DNA of 34,943 nucleotides from Oscillospiraceae bacterium (GCA_021771675.1 JAETOP010000025.1:1-34943), one strand, 5' to 3'; positions 1 through 5,594 are shown, counted from the stretch's first letter. A program made the numbers and translations. The notes: generated by a model from the sequence alone, not told the origin.

Positions 1-1379
1 GCGGCGCTGAGGATGCTGCAGTCGTGCTTCAAAACAGCCTTTACCGCCGCTTCCTGATTGTCTCTCAGTTCTCCCAGAAAGCGAACCTCCAGCGTTTTCC
101 CGGCGGCTCGTTTCTCATCTATTTGAACAGGAATTCCCGCTTCCCGGCACCGTTCCAACAGTTCATCCAGCAGACCTCGGGGGATACAAAGAAAACCTCC
201 GTCGTCCTCTCCCAGATACAGATACCGGGAGTTGGAGAAATTGGAGAGGCCCATTGCCCGGTTCCGATAGAACAGGGGATTGGCAATGGCAGCCATCCGG
301 CGGAGCTGGTTTTGCAGCCGGGGCTTCAGATTTCCGGTCTCAATGTAAATCCGATTTGCCAGTGTCAGTTGCAGCGGCCCGTCTGCATCTTCTTTGTGGA
401 GTTTTCTGCTGCGGTCCCATGGCTTCGTTTCTTCCGGCAGGAAACAGCCCTGGGGTGTATCCGCAACATTCCATTTCTTGATGCAGTCCTCAATCGTCTC
501 TGCGGACAATCTCTGTGTCGCGAACAATGCGCCCCATTGATCTGCAAAGGGTTCCCAGTTTTCGTCCACAAAGGCACTGTTGCCATTTTTTAGTGCCTGT
601 CCCTGTAATGGGAGCGCAATTAAGTAGCCCAGTTCCCCATCTGCGATGCTGGTCTGCGCCGGCAGCATTCGGTCGTAAAATCGGAAGGATTTCAGATTCA
701 CCGTCTCCGCGCCCTTTTCCAGCAGCGCCATTCCAAACCGGCGAACCAACCCGGCTTCCACGGGATTATCAAAGAAAATCCACAAATGCCCGCCCCGGCC
801 GGAACGGGAACGCTCCACCAGACAGGGAATGGAATTTACGCTGCACACCTGACGCAGCGCATCCACTTCTTCCATCCAGCTGTTATCCGTATTTCCAAAG
901 TCCAAGGCTTCCGCACCCTTTTCATGATTGTCAAAGTCAAACATCAGAAACCGGCAGCTTCCGTCGGGAAACAAAGGATAGACCCCAATCACATCCGACC
1001 CATCCGGCTTTTCTCCCCGCAGGTGGTCTATGATTTGCTCCGCTTCCAGGGCTTTCCATTTCCGATTGGCACAATCCTTACATCTGACCTTTTTCCCGAT
1101 TTTCTTCGGGCATAGTCCATCCTTCCACAGATTCTCGCACTGGGGATAATACCCGGATTTTCCCGTAGACTTGTTCACACTTCGCTTGCTGTAAACGTCC
1201 ATCCGCCCCCAGAAGTAGGAATAAAACCGACGAGCAAGCTGCTTGGTGATTTCGGTGGGAATGGTTTTCTGTTGGCGTGTATATGGAATCCCTGCTTCAT
1301 CCAAAAGGCTCTTTAGGTAGCTGTTTTCTGATTGAAGCTGCTTCACTTGGGCATACAGCTTTTTAAATTCATCCTCCAT
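1..1379 (-). CDS. TOTE-type AEP primase / SF2 helicase (partial, C-terminus beyond window)
   Basis: Reading leftward from ATG at 1379, the frame is open for 459 codons to the window edge, so this is the N-terminal part of a larger protein. A good ribosome site (AGGAGG, 7 nt upstream) fixes the start. Residues 1-28 look coiled-coil-like. C81, C90, C100 and C103 form a probable zinc-binding cluster. MFDFDNH (D148, D150) and SGRGGHLW (H198) match the DxD and sxH catalytic motifs of archaeo-eukaryotic primases. At the edge, LRDNQEAAVKAVL followed by HDCSILSA looks like the Q-motif and the approach to Walker A of a superfamily-2 helicase. This order (zinc, AEP primase, helicase) is that of the primase-helicases assigned to TOTE conflict systems, thought to act against invading DNA. 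The helicase and any nuclease part cannot be seen. Family assignment is from motifs recalled, not a search. Confidence 0.8.
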   Translation of the reverse strand, partial: MEDEFKKLYAQVKQLQSENSYLKSLLDEAGIPYTRQQKTIPTEITKQLARRFYSYFWGRMDVYSKRSVNKSTGKSGYYPQCENLWKDGLCPKKIGKKVRCKDCANRKWKALEAEQIIDHLRGEKPDGSDVIGVYPLFPDGSCRFLMFDFDNHEKGAEALDFGNTDNSWMEEVDALRQVCSVNSIPCLVERSRSGRGGHLWIFFDNPVEAGLVRRFGMALLEKGAETVNLKSFRFYDRMLPAQTSIADGELGYLIALPLQGQALKNGNSAFVDENWEPFADQWGALFATQRLSAETIEDCIKKWNVADTPQGCFLPEETKPWDRSRKLHKEDADGPLQLTLANRIYIETGNLKPRLQNQLRRMAAIANPLFYRNRAMGLSNFSNSRYLYLGEDDGGFLCIPRGLLDELLERCREAGIPVQIDEKRAAGKTLEVRFLGELRDNQEAAVKAVLKHDCSILSA

Positions 1380-1749
1380 AACCGTTCCTCCTGCTAGATC
1401 GTACATTTCTTTTTTCAAAAAGAATCTGGAGAGATTATTGATGGTCAATAATGTGATTTTTTGCTATCAATTATATAGGAATTGTAGCACAAAATTATCG
1501 TAATATCTACCGGTTTTCATTTTGAAAATAGGAAAGGATACTTGCCCGTGTAGTTCTGAAAGAAATCTCTAAACTTGTATCATTTCTGAATGTTTACCAT
1601 AGGATTTCATTCGTCAAACTATCTATTTGCACCCGCTCGTCTTTGCTGCCTTTGAACTGGGTTAACTGGTAGAAAATGACTGTTCTAGTCCAATTTAACC
1701 CCCTTCGTATTCGCACGGTTTTGGTGTTCTGCGTTGTCACTATGTACAA
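1380..1749. other. AT-rich intergenic region upstream of the primase-helicase
   Basis: No gene is supported here. The stretch holds the leader of the minus-strand primase-helicase gene. It includes an 8-bp perfect inverted repeat ATTATTGA-TGG-TCAATAAT at 1434-1452, about 55 bp upstream of the start codon, and minus-strand TATAAT and TACAAT hexamers around 1475-1495 without a convincing -35. The palindrome could be an operator. Confidence 0.5.
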
Positions 1750-1923
1750 CTACCACCCCTGCCGTTTCGCCAAATCTAACATACTAAAACAGTATCTCTC
1801 CCACTGTGTCAATGATGTCAGTGACGGGTCGCCCTCCCGGATACGCAGGGTTCTTCTGATTTCTTTTGGGATGACAATTCTCCCCAAATCGTCCACCCGG
1901 CGGACGATACCTGTTGCTTTCAT
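1750..1923 (-). CDS. Truncated SpoVT/AbrB-family regulator (possible pseudogene)
   Basis: The 57-aa product begins MKATGIVRRVDDLGRIVIPK and continues to RIREGDP, a textbook SpoVT/AbrB N-terminal DNA-binding fold. After residue 33 the sequence departs from the family (normally LEIF and so on) and ends 24 residues later. The start at 1923 is supported by AGGAGAGG 7-8 nt upstream; an in-frame upstream ATG lacks such a site. A neighbouring minus-strand frame continues GRPVTDIIDTVGEILF then stop, so the tail may have been replaced by a junction with other DNA or shifted in frame. Intact AbrB/SpoVT proteins control transition-state or sporulation genes as swapped-hairpin dimers. This one retains the DNA-binding half but may lack a complete dimer interface. 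Confidence 0.65.
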   Translation of the reverse strand: MKATGIVRRVDDLGRIVIPKEIRRTLRIREGDPSLTSLTQWERYCFSMLDLAKRQGW

Positions 1924-2184
1924 TCTTTTCCTCTCCTTGTGCCGAATTTCCACTGGTATTGTTTGCAGGAAGAGGGGAATTATGCGATTTATCTTTCATA
2001 AGGGCGCCGCTAAAAGTCATGCCATAATTCTCTCGGCCGAAAAAATCTCCCGCTCTCAGCTCTTTCCGAATTCCGAAAGGTATGATATACTATCTTCCGT
2101 AAAGAAACGATCATCAATGAAAGAAACCACGGCGGATGGTGCGCAGCGTGATGCCGGGCGGCTTTCAATAAAGGACGGAAGAGC

Positions 2185-2349
2185 ATGAAAACAGAGCGTA
2201 ATTTTCCCAAATGTATCGTCACCCCCAAGGGCACCCGCTGGGTGGAGCTGCGCCAGATCGAGGCCCGCCAGCAGGCCCCGGACCATCCCATTTTGTGGAA
2301 TGTTCCGGAGACGGACTATTTGAAATTCTATCTGTTCCAGGTGGTATAA
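2185..2349 (+). CDS. Small hypothetical protein (54 aa)
   Basis: ATG at 2185 is preceded by AAGGACGG about 8 nt upstream. The product is 54 aa, soluble, rich in charged and aromatic residues, and begins MKTERNFPKCIVTPKGTRW. It is not recognised. The stop lies 5 bp before a strong hairpin. GC is higher than in the flanking intergenic DNA, which supports real coding. The gene stands alone between the AbrB fragment and the flavin reductase. Confidence 0.5.
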   Translation: MKTERNFPKCIVTPKGTRWVELRQIEARQQAPDHPILWNVPETDYLKFYLFQVV

Positions 2350-2354
2350 GAAAA

Positions 2355-2389
2355 GGGAGCTCCTGGTAAAGGCCTTACCCGGAGCTCCC
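2355..2389. terminator. Bidirectional hairpin terminator
   Basis: GGGAGCTCC and GGAGCTCCC arms plus an inner GGTAA/TTACC form a stem of about 14 bp. On the minus strand it is followed by a T-rich tract (CCCTTTTCTT), so it best terminates the leftward flavin reductase transcript. It also sits directly after the small plus-strand gene ending at 2349. Confidence 0.75.
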
Positions 2390-2442
2390 TCGTTTATTGC
2401 TGATACGCTTTTAAAATCTTTGCAGTTTTCTGATTAATATCA

Positions 2443-3015
2443 TCACTTTTTCATCATCGGCGCACCGGAATGCCAGGCCTTGCCGACCACATCGCCGATG
2501 GAGTAGTAGTCATGGCGCATCTGGTCAAAGGCAAAGGCATGGAGCTTCCCGGCGTCGATCTTTCCCTTTTCATCCAGAACGCTTTCATCCGCAAGGACAT
2601 TCACGATCTCGCCAAGAACGCGCAGACCATAGGGCTGCTCCTGGAATTCTGCGACTCTGCACTCCAGGGTCAGCGGATATTCCTCAATAATGGGAGCATC
2701 CACCTTATCGCTTTTAACTGCGTGGAGGCCGGTGCGCGCGAATTTGTCCGCCATTTTGTTGGATGTGGCGATACCAAGAAAATCGGATTCCGCCAGCGTC
2801 TGGATTCCGGGCACCGCAAGGGTAAATGCGTTTCTCCTGCGGAGATTCTCGACCGTTTTGTGGTCGGCCTCCAGATTCAATGCCACCATCTTCGTGTCGC
2901 AGATGCCGCCCCACGCCATCATCATAACGTCAACGGAATCATCTTCGTTGTAGGTGCCAATCATATAGGTCGGCATCGGAAACAGATAGGGCTGTACACC
3001 AAGTTCCTTCTTCAT
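2443..3015 (-). CDS. Flavin reductase-like FMN-binding split-barrel protein
   Basis: The 190-aa product resembles flavoredoxin/flavin reductase-like proteins: PMPTYMIGTYNEDDSVDVMM, then AWGGICDTKMVALNL and the KTVENLRRRNAFTLAVP segment, a fold that binds FMN and uses NAD(P)H or other donors. Start choice: ATG at 3027 has a purine tract touching it, whereas ATG at 3015 has AAAGGA at an 11-nt spacing, so 3015 is preferred. The gene is divergent from an HxlR regulator at 3230, a common pairing in Clostridia in which the regulator senses electrophile or redox stress and controls the flavoprotein. Its promoter (minus strand) is TTGTTT at 3187-3182 and TATAAT at 3164-3159 with 17 bp between. The physiological substrate is unknown. 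Confidence 0.85.
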   Translation of the reverse strand: MKKELGVQPYLFPMPTYMIGTYNEDDSVDVMMMAWGGICDTKMVALNLEADHKTVENLRRRNAFTLAVPGIQTLAESDFLGIATSNKMADKFARTGLHAVKSDKVDAPIIEEYPLTLECRVAEFQEQPYGLRVLGEIVNVLADESVLDEKGKIDAGKLHAFAFDQMRHDYYSIGDVVGKAWHSGAPMMKK

Positions 3016-3131
3016 GTTTGAATTCATCCTTTCGATTGCTTTGCGTTTTTATGGAATATCCCAGGCATACGCCTGTTCTGACTCCGGTTTTTCTGCGCCA
3101 CGTCTGAATTTGCGCAGTCAATGCGGATGTG

Positions 3132-3187
3132 TTGACTTTCCATCGAAGCTCTGCTAAAATTATAGCAAGTGTTAGCAAAGAAAACAA
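3132..3187. promoter_or_regulatory. Overlapping face-to-face promoters of flavin reductase and HxlR genes
   Basis: Plus strand: TTGACT (3132-3137), 17 bp, TAAAAT (3155-3160), driving the HxlR gene. Minus strand: TTGTTT (3187-3182), 17 bp, TATAAT (3164-3159), driving the flavin reductase. The two -10 hexamers share positions 3159-3160, so two polymerases cannot bind at once. GCTAAAATTATAGC (4-bp arms) and a repeated TAGCAA spaced 10 bp apart cover the same bases and are the likely HxlR operator. Confidence 0.7.
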
Positions 3188-3229
3188 GTACGCACATTCA
3201 AGATATATACTATCTTGGAGGAAAGTATC

Positions 3230-3571
3230 ATGGCAAAGCAATGCATTTCGGATTGCACTCTGGAGTCAACGGGGTTCAACTATACCATGTCTCTTATCCA
3301 GGGAAAATACAAGATGTTTATTTTGTATACGCTGATGGAATTTCAGGTAGTACGTTTTAATGAAATGCAGAAATACATTGGAACGATTACTTATAAAACA
3401 CTGAGCACCACGCTAAAGCAGCTTGAGGCGGATGGGCTGATAAACAGGAAAGAATACCCGCAAATCCCGCCAAAGGTCGAGTACAGCCTGACGGAGGCTG
3501 GAAAATCGCTGATCCCAATCCTGGACCAAATGTGCGAGTGGGGAGACCAACACAGAATGAGAGCTGAATAG
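3230..3571 (+). CDS. HxlR-family winged-helix transcriptional regulator
   Basis: The 113-aa product has the HxlR layout: an early Cys (C5), then GKYKMFILYTLME, RFNEMQKYIG and YKTLSTTLKQLEADGLINRK, and the wing VEYSLTEAGKSLIPIL. ATG at 3230 has GGAGG 8 nt upstream; an in-frame TTG at 3215 overlaps the ribosome site and is rejected. HxlR proteins are dimeric winged-helix regulators, several of which sense aldehydes, quinones or thiol stress through an N-terminal Cys. The two N-terminal cysteines here (CISDC) fit that model, but this is inference. It probably regulates the divergent flavin reductase and itself. It lies just left of the toxin-antitoxin island. Confidence 0.88.
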   Translation: MAKQCISDCTLESTGFNYTMSLIQGKYKMFILYTLMEFQVVRFNEMQKYIGTITYKTLSTTLKQLEADGLINRKEYPQIPPKVEYSLTEAGKSLIPILDQMCEWGDQHRMRAE

Positions 3572-3584
3572 AGGCGGTCCTTCC

Positions 3585-3652
3585 CGAATTACCCTGGTTG
3601 ATAAACCCGTTCAGGCTCTCGCCCTGAGTCTCTTGAAAGATGCCATATGGCA
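3585..3652 (-). pseudogene. Remnant of a ribbon-helix-helix gene (copy A)
   Basis: Read on the minus strand, a short segment encodes FQETQGESLNGFINQ, matching QEESLNGFINR in the C-terminal half of the intact RHH protein at 5060-5269. The rest is missing or diverged. The fragment lies upstream of micro-ORF 1, in the same relative position as the copy B remnant. Confidence 0.6.
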
Positions 3653-3669
3653 AATCACGACGGGAAGTA

Positions 3670-3698
3670 TTGACAATTGAAGAAATATGGTTTAGCCT
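3670..3698 (+). promoter_or_regulatory. Promoter of micro-toxin candidate 1
   Basis: TTGACA (3670-3675), 17 bp, TAGCCT (3693-3698). Predicted transcription from about 3705 gives a leader of about 77 nt. In it, CACCACCC-GAAA-GGGGGTG (about 3758-3776) folds the Shine-Dalgarno into a GAAA tetraloop hairpin. Confidence 0.55.
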
Positions 3699-3781
3699 GT
3701 TGGTGGCGGTTCCTTTATGGAATCGCCGGGCGTTGCACAATCGGCGGCGGTTAGCTACACCACCCGAAAGGGGGTGAGGCG

Positions 3782-3865
3782 ATGCCAATTACATTGACCT
3801 TTCACATCCTTAACTGGACTGTGACGATCAGAGTAAAAAGCAGAAACCGCCACTCGGCCAAGTGA
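3782..3865 (+). CDS. 27-aa micro-ORF, candidate type I toxin
   Basis: The peptide is MPITLTFHILNWTVTIRVKS plus a basic tail RNRHSAK. A strong ribosome site (GGGGGTGAGG) precedes ATG. The upstream context GAAAGGGGGTGAGGCG resembles GAAAGGGGGCGGTGCTTA before the holin-like toxin at 4272. The stop codon falls inside a hairpin that is also the terminator of the opposite-strand small RNA, so the two transcripts overlap tail to tail, as in type I toxin-antitoxin pairs. The peptide is amphipathic and beta-prone rather than a transmembrane helix, so it is not an ordinary holin-like toxin. I do not recognise the family; toxicity is inferred from context. Confidence 0.55.
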   Translation: MPITLTFHILNWTVTIRVKSRNRHSAK

Positions 3866-3928
3866 CGGTTTCTATTTAGAAGTACTGTCCTAGTTTTGGG
3901 CTGACCGCTTGCCGCAACGCCCTTTTCT
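3835..3928 (-). ncRNA. Antisense RNA 1 (candidate antitoxin RNA)
   Basis: A consensus promoter on the minus strand (TTGACA 3963-3958, 17 bp, TATAAT 3940-3935) predicts a start near 3928. The RNA runs about 94 nt to a hairpin (arms AGAAACCG / CGGTTTCT, 3842-3873) followed by a run of T (CTTTTT). Its 3' part is complementary to the end of micro-ORF 1. It shares AGCATAGAAAAGG just after the -10 with RNA 3. Evidence is positional and structural only. Confidence 0.7.
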
Positions 3929-3934
3929 ATGCTC

Positions 3935-3963
3935 ATTATAGCCCAATGTGGCCGCTTTGTCAA
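3935..3963 (-). promoter_or_regulatory. Consensus promoter of antisense RNA 1
   Basis: The minus strand reads TTGACA, 17 bp, TATAAT: a perfect sigma-A consensus at ideal spacing, stronger than the toxin promoters opposite, as expected for an antitoxin RNA in excess. Confidence 0.8.
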
Positions 3964-3985
3964 GCCCTGGCAAAACAGGATAGAT

Positions 3986-4081
3986 AAAAACAAAGAAGTA
4001 ACCGCCCAATCTCCCCAGATTACGGTTACTTCTTTGTAAGTGCCACATGGGGGAACCGTCTACCGGTAGCGCCCTCGTTAC
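3986..4081 (-). ncRNA. Antisense-type RNA 2 (orphaned copy)
   Basis: Promoter on the minus strand: TTGACA 4116-4111, 17 bp, TATAGT 4093-4088. The predicted 96-nt RNA ends in a hairpin with arms AAAGAAGTAACCG / CGGTTACTTCTTT (3992-4035) and a TTTGTTTTT tail. The layout matches RNAs 1 and 3. The plus strand opposite holds only the end of a toxin-like frame (DKNKEVTAQSPQITVTSL then stop at 4036-4038) with no start, because the promoter of RNA 1 lies directly upstream. This RNA seems to have lost its toxin by deletion. Confidence 0.65.
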
Positions 4082-4087
4082 ACTGTT

Positions 4088-4116
4088 ACTATACCCGAAA
4101 TTCTCTCGTTTGTCAA
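4088..4116 (-). promoter_or_regulatory. Consensus promoter of antisense-type RNA 2
   Basis: The minus strand reads TTGACA, 17 bp, TATAGT. It directly follows the palindrome GCTCCCGCCACGGTGCGGGAGC (4118-4139), which can terminate leftward transcription entering from the RHH remnant. Confidence 0.75.
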
Positions 4117-4140
4117 TGCTCCCGCCACGGTGCGGGAGCA
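4117..4140. terminator. Hairpin between RHH remnant B and RNA 2
   Basis: GCTCCCGC and GCGGGAGC arms with a CACGGT-type loop, followed on the plus strand by ATTATTTTG. It probably insulates the RNA 2 promoter from read-through. Confidence 0.6.
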
Positions 4141-4144
4141 TTAT

Positions 4145-4225
4145 TTTGTATTGTCCCGCTCCATGGCTTCGGTAATTGCCCGGTTGATAAAGGCGTTCAG
4201 GCTTTCCCCCCTGGGCCTCTTGCGG
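4145..4225 (-). pseudogene. Remnant of a ribbon-helix-helix gene (copy B)
   Basis: The minus strand encodes ESLNAFINRAITEAMERDN then TK and stop, nearly the C-terminus of the intact RHH protein (ESLNGFINRAITEAMERDKA). Just upstream, GAGGCCCAGGGGGGAAAG has one more G than the intact GAGGCTCAGGAGGAAAG, which breaks the frame, and the N-terminal half is gone. Confidence 0.65.
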
Positions 4226-4271
4226 GGGCAGCTTCTTTTGCCCCCGGATGAAAGAAAGGGGGCGGTGCTTA

Positions 4272-4358
4272 ATGGTTACATATTCAGAGCTGTTTATGTT
4301 CTGCGATTTGGTCATTGGCATTATCAGCCTCGTTATCCTGATAACGAAAAAGAAGTAA
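4272..4358 (+). CDS. Holin-like type I toxin (28 aa)
   Basis: The peptide starts MVTYSELFMFCDLVIGIISL and ends VILITKKK: a short polar start, one hydrophobic helix and a Lys tail. This is the pattern of the putative holin-like toxin family of Firmicutes, membrane-active peptides controlled by antisense RNA. GGGGGCGG lies 8-10 nt before ATG 4272; an in-frame ATG at 4248 would start within the leader and is not favoured. The leader can pair GCCCCC with GGGGGC to hide the ribosome site. The stop codon is inside the hairpin 4352-4392, which also terminates the opposite small RNA. Confidence 0.8.
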   Translation: MVTYSELFMFCDLVIGIISLVILITKKK

Positions 4359-4437
4359 TCGCCACACCCTTCCAAAGCTCGGCGATTACTTCAAAGACTA
4401 TCTAGGAGGCTAGCCGTCACCGGGTAGCACCTTTTCT
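4347..4437 (-). ncRNA. Antisense RNA 3 (candidate antitoxin of the holin-like toxin)
   Basis: Promoter TTGACA 4472-4467, 17 bp, TATAAT 4449-4444 predicts a start near 4437. The RNA of about 91 nt contains a CTAG-CCTC-CTAG stem-loop with a C-rich loop and ends in GAAGTAATCGCC / GGCGATTACTTC (4352-4392) plus CTTTTT. Its 3' end is fully complementary to the toxin mRNA across the stop codon. Whether it also blocks the GGGGG ribosome site through its C-rich loop is speculation. Confidence 0.75.
4352..4392. terminator. Shared bidirectional terminator of toxin mRNA and RNA 3
   Basis: 12-bp perfect arms GAAGTAATCGCC / GGCGATTACTTC around a 17-nt loop. On the minus strand it is followed by TTTTT. The toxin stop codon TAA (4356-4358) lies in the left arm. 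Confidence 0.75.
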
Positions 4438-4443
4438 ATGCTT

Positions 4444-4472
4444 ATTATACCGCCACAGCAGCGGATTGTCAA
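4444..4472 (-). promoter_or_regulatory. Consensus promoter of antisense RNA 3
   Basis: The minus strand reads TTGACA, 17 bp, TATAAT: a perfect consensus, placed about 30 bp downstream of the zeta toxin stop codon. Confidence 0.8.
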
Positions 4473-4499
4473 GGCTCTGGGCTTATTGCCTGGAGCTTT

Positions 4500-5063
4500 T
4501 TATTTGTCCAGCAGGTAGTTCCGGAGTTCCAAAATCCAGAGTGGCGGATTTTCACCCACAAGGAGCAGCTCCCCATTCCGGTACTCCGCCACCAGGCGAA
4601 AACCGTTGTCATTGTCGTAGAATTCCGCCGTGTCACAGTAGGGCAGCACCTTTTCCACGGCCTCCCAGCGGCCCGCAAAGCGCCGGAGAACATCTTCACG
4701 GTCAATGTCATGCCCGCCACGGCGTACCCGGTTCTCAATGCGCTCCAGGCTTTCCTCCGGGGTGTTCAGCCCCACGTAGTAGAGCCGGACAGCGTAACCC
4801 GCCTCCCGTGCTTTTCGGGCGGTACGCTCCGTCCTGTATCCTGACAGGGTGGTTTCCTGGGTGAAGGACACGCCCTTTTCCAGTGCCGCATCGATGCGCC
4901 GGATGGATTCCTTGCCCCCGGCCAGGGCATCCCCGCCAAGCTGAGCGGTGATCCTGTCCACGTCAATAATCTGCCCCAGATCGTCCCGACTGCCTTTCAG
5001 AACGCCGGTGAAGCTGGACTTGCCCACGCCGTTGACCCCGCCGATAATGGTATATCGCTTCAT
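4500..5063 (-). CDS. Zeta-toxin-family P-loop kinase
   Basis: The 187-aa product has Walker A GGVNGVGKSS (8-17), a following IDVDRI segment, FTQETTLSG (67-75) and the family stretch ENRVRRGGHDIDREDVLRRF (110-129). Zeta/PezT toxins phosphorylate UDP-N-acetylglucosamine and poison wall synthesis; shorter chromosomal members often have unknown targets. Its start overlaps the stop of the RHH gene by 4 bp (ATGA), so the two are translationally coupled. No epsilon-type three-helix antitoxin is visible; the RHH protein occupies the place an antitoxin or omega-like repressor would hold. It could therefore be a toxin with an unconventional antitoxin, or a kinase of another role. The family call is firm, the toxin role inferred. 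Confidence 0.85.
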   Translation of the reverse strand: MKRYTIIGGVNGVGKSSFTGVLKGSRDDLGQIIDVDRITAQLGGDALAGGKESIRRIDAALEKGVSFTQETTLSGYRTERTARKAREAGYAVRLYYVGLNTPEESLERIENRVRRGGHDIDREDVLRRFAGRWEAVEKVLPYCDTAEFYDNDNGFRLVAEYRNGELLLVGENPPLWILELRNYLLDK

Positions 5064-5269
5064 ATCGAGGCCTCCTCTGTGGCGGCTTTATCCCGCTCCA
5101 TGGCCTCCGTGATCGCCCGGTTGATAAATCCATTCAGGCTTTCCTCCTGAGCCTCTGCGTGGGTCTGGACAGTTTCTTTTTTTCCTTTTGGAAGCCGCAA
5201 TTCCACCCGGTCGTAATTAGCAGCATTATATTTCGCTACGGCTTTTCGCTGGCTTTCACTGATTGCCAT
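5060..5269 (-). CDS. Ribbon-helix-helix protein, partner of zeta-like kinase
   Basis: The 69-aa product reads ESQRKAVAKYNAANYDRVEL, RLPKGKKETVQTHAEAQ and ESLNGFINRAITEAMERDKA. The YDRVELRLPKG strand followed by two helices is the Arc/MetJ-type RHH pattern, in which the paired beta strands bind DNA. GGAGG lies 8 nt before ATG 5269. It is co-transcribed with the zeta-like kinase (4-bp overlap). It could be repressor and antitoxin in one, or an omega-like autorepressor. Broken copies of the same gene occur at 3585-3652 and 4145-4225, showing repeated duplication of the cassette. Confidence 0.8.
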   Translation of the reverse strand: MAISESQRKAVAKYNAANYDRVELRLPKGKKETVQTHAEAQEESLNGFINRAITEAMERDKAATEEASI

Positions 5270-5333
5270 AGTGTATTTCCTCCAATCTTAAAAAATGTGG
5301 CGGGGGGGATAAAAACATATCCATAATTTTATA

Positions 5334-5363
5334 ACTATACCACGAGGTATATACTGCCATCAA
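5334..5363 (-). promoter_or_regulatory. Promoter and operator of the RHH-zeta operon
   Basis: Minus strand: TTGATG (5363-5358), 18 bp, TATAGT (5339-5334). The inverted repeat TATACC-ACGA-GGTATA (5336-5351) spans the -10 and spacer and is a good candidate RHH operator. A separate 14-bp perfect palindrome TACTGACGTCAGTA lies at 5421-5434 upstream. Confidence 0.55.
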
Positions 5364-5417
5364 TAGAGAAAAATAACAAAATAATATTGCGGCGTTTGTG
5401 TAATATTCCGTAGTGAC

Positions 5418-5594
5418 TTATACTGACGTCAGTAGTATAACGATACCATGAAAGACAAAGCAGCCTAGCTTCTCAGCGATCCATGCGTTTCGGTATTCGG
5501 ATTTCTTATTCTCTCCGGCCATTGCTTTGGCCTCCATTTCGTCAAAATACAGGAGTTGGCGGCATTGGTGTAAAGGGGAGAAATCCTCAGTCAA
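5418..5594 (-). CDS. Possible 58-aa ORF coupled to the XRE gene
   Basis: A TTG codon at 5594 overlaps the TGA stop of the XRE regulator, and the frame stays open to TAA at 5420-5418. The interior reads LHQCRQLLYFDEMEAKAMAG and ENKKSEYRNAWIAEKLGC, with coding-like charge patterning. The last residues (FVFHGIVILLTSV) do not fit and include the 5421-5434 palindrome, so the end may be a junction. Either a coupled small gene or the remnant of a larger one; not recognised. Confidence 0.3.
   Translation of the reverse strand: MTEDFSPLHQCRQLLYFDEMEAKAMAGENKKSEYRNAWIAEKLGCFVFHGIVILLTSV

Noticed and set aside
24..1115. Plus-strand frames at the left edge
   Set aside because: They lie opposite the primase-helicase, whose motifs are clear on the minus strand.
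3387..3788. 133-aa minus-strand frame across the HxlR end and module 1
   Set aside because: Only the short ESLNGFIN stretch is meaningful; the rest is HxlR antisense and toxin leader.
3834..4440. Repeated hairpins as a CRISPR array
   Set aside because: Three units only, arms differ, spacing irregular, and each has its own promoter; they are separate small RNA genes.
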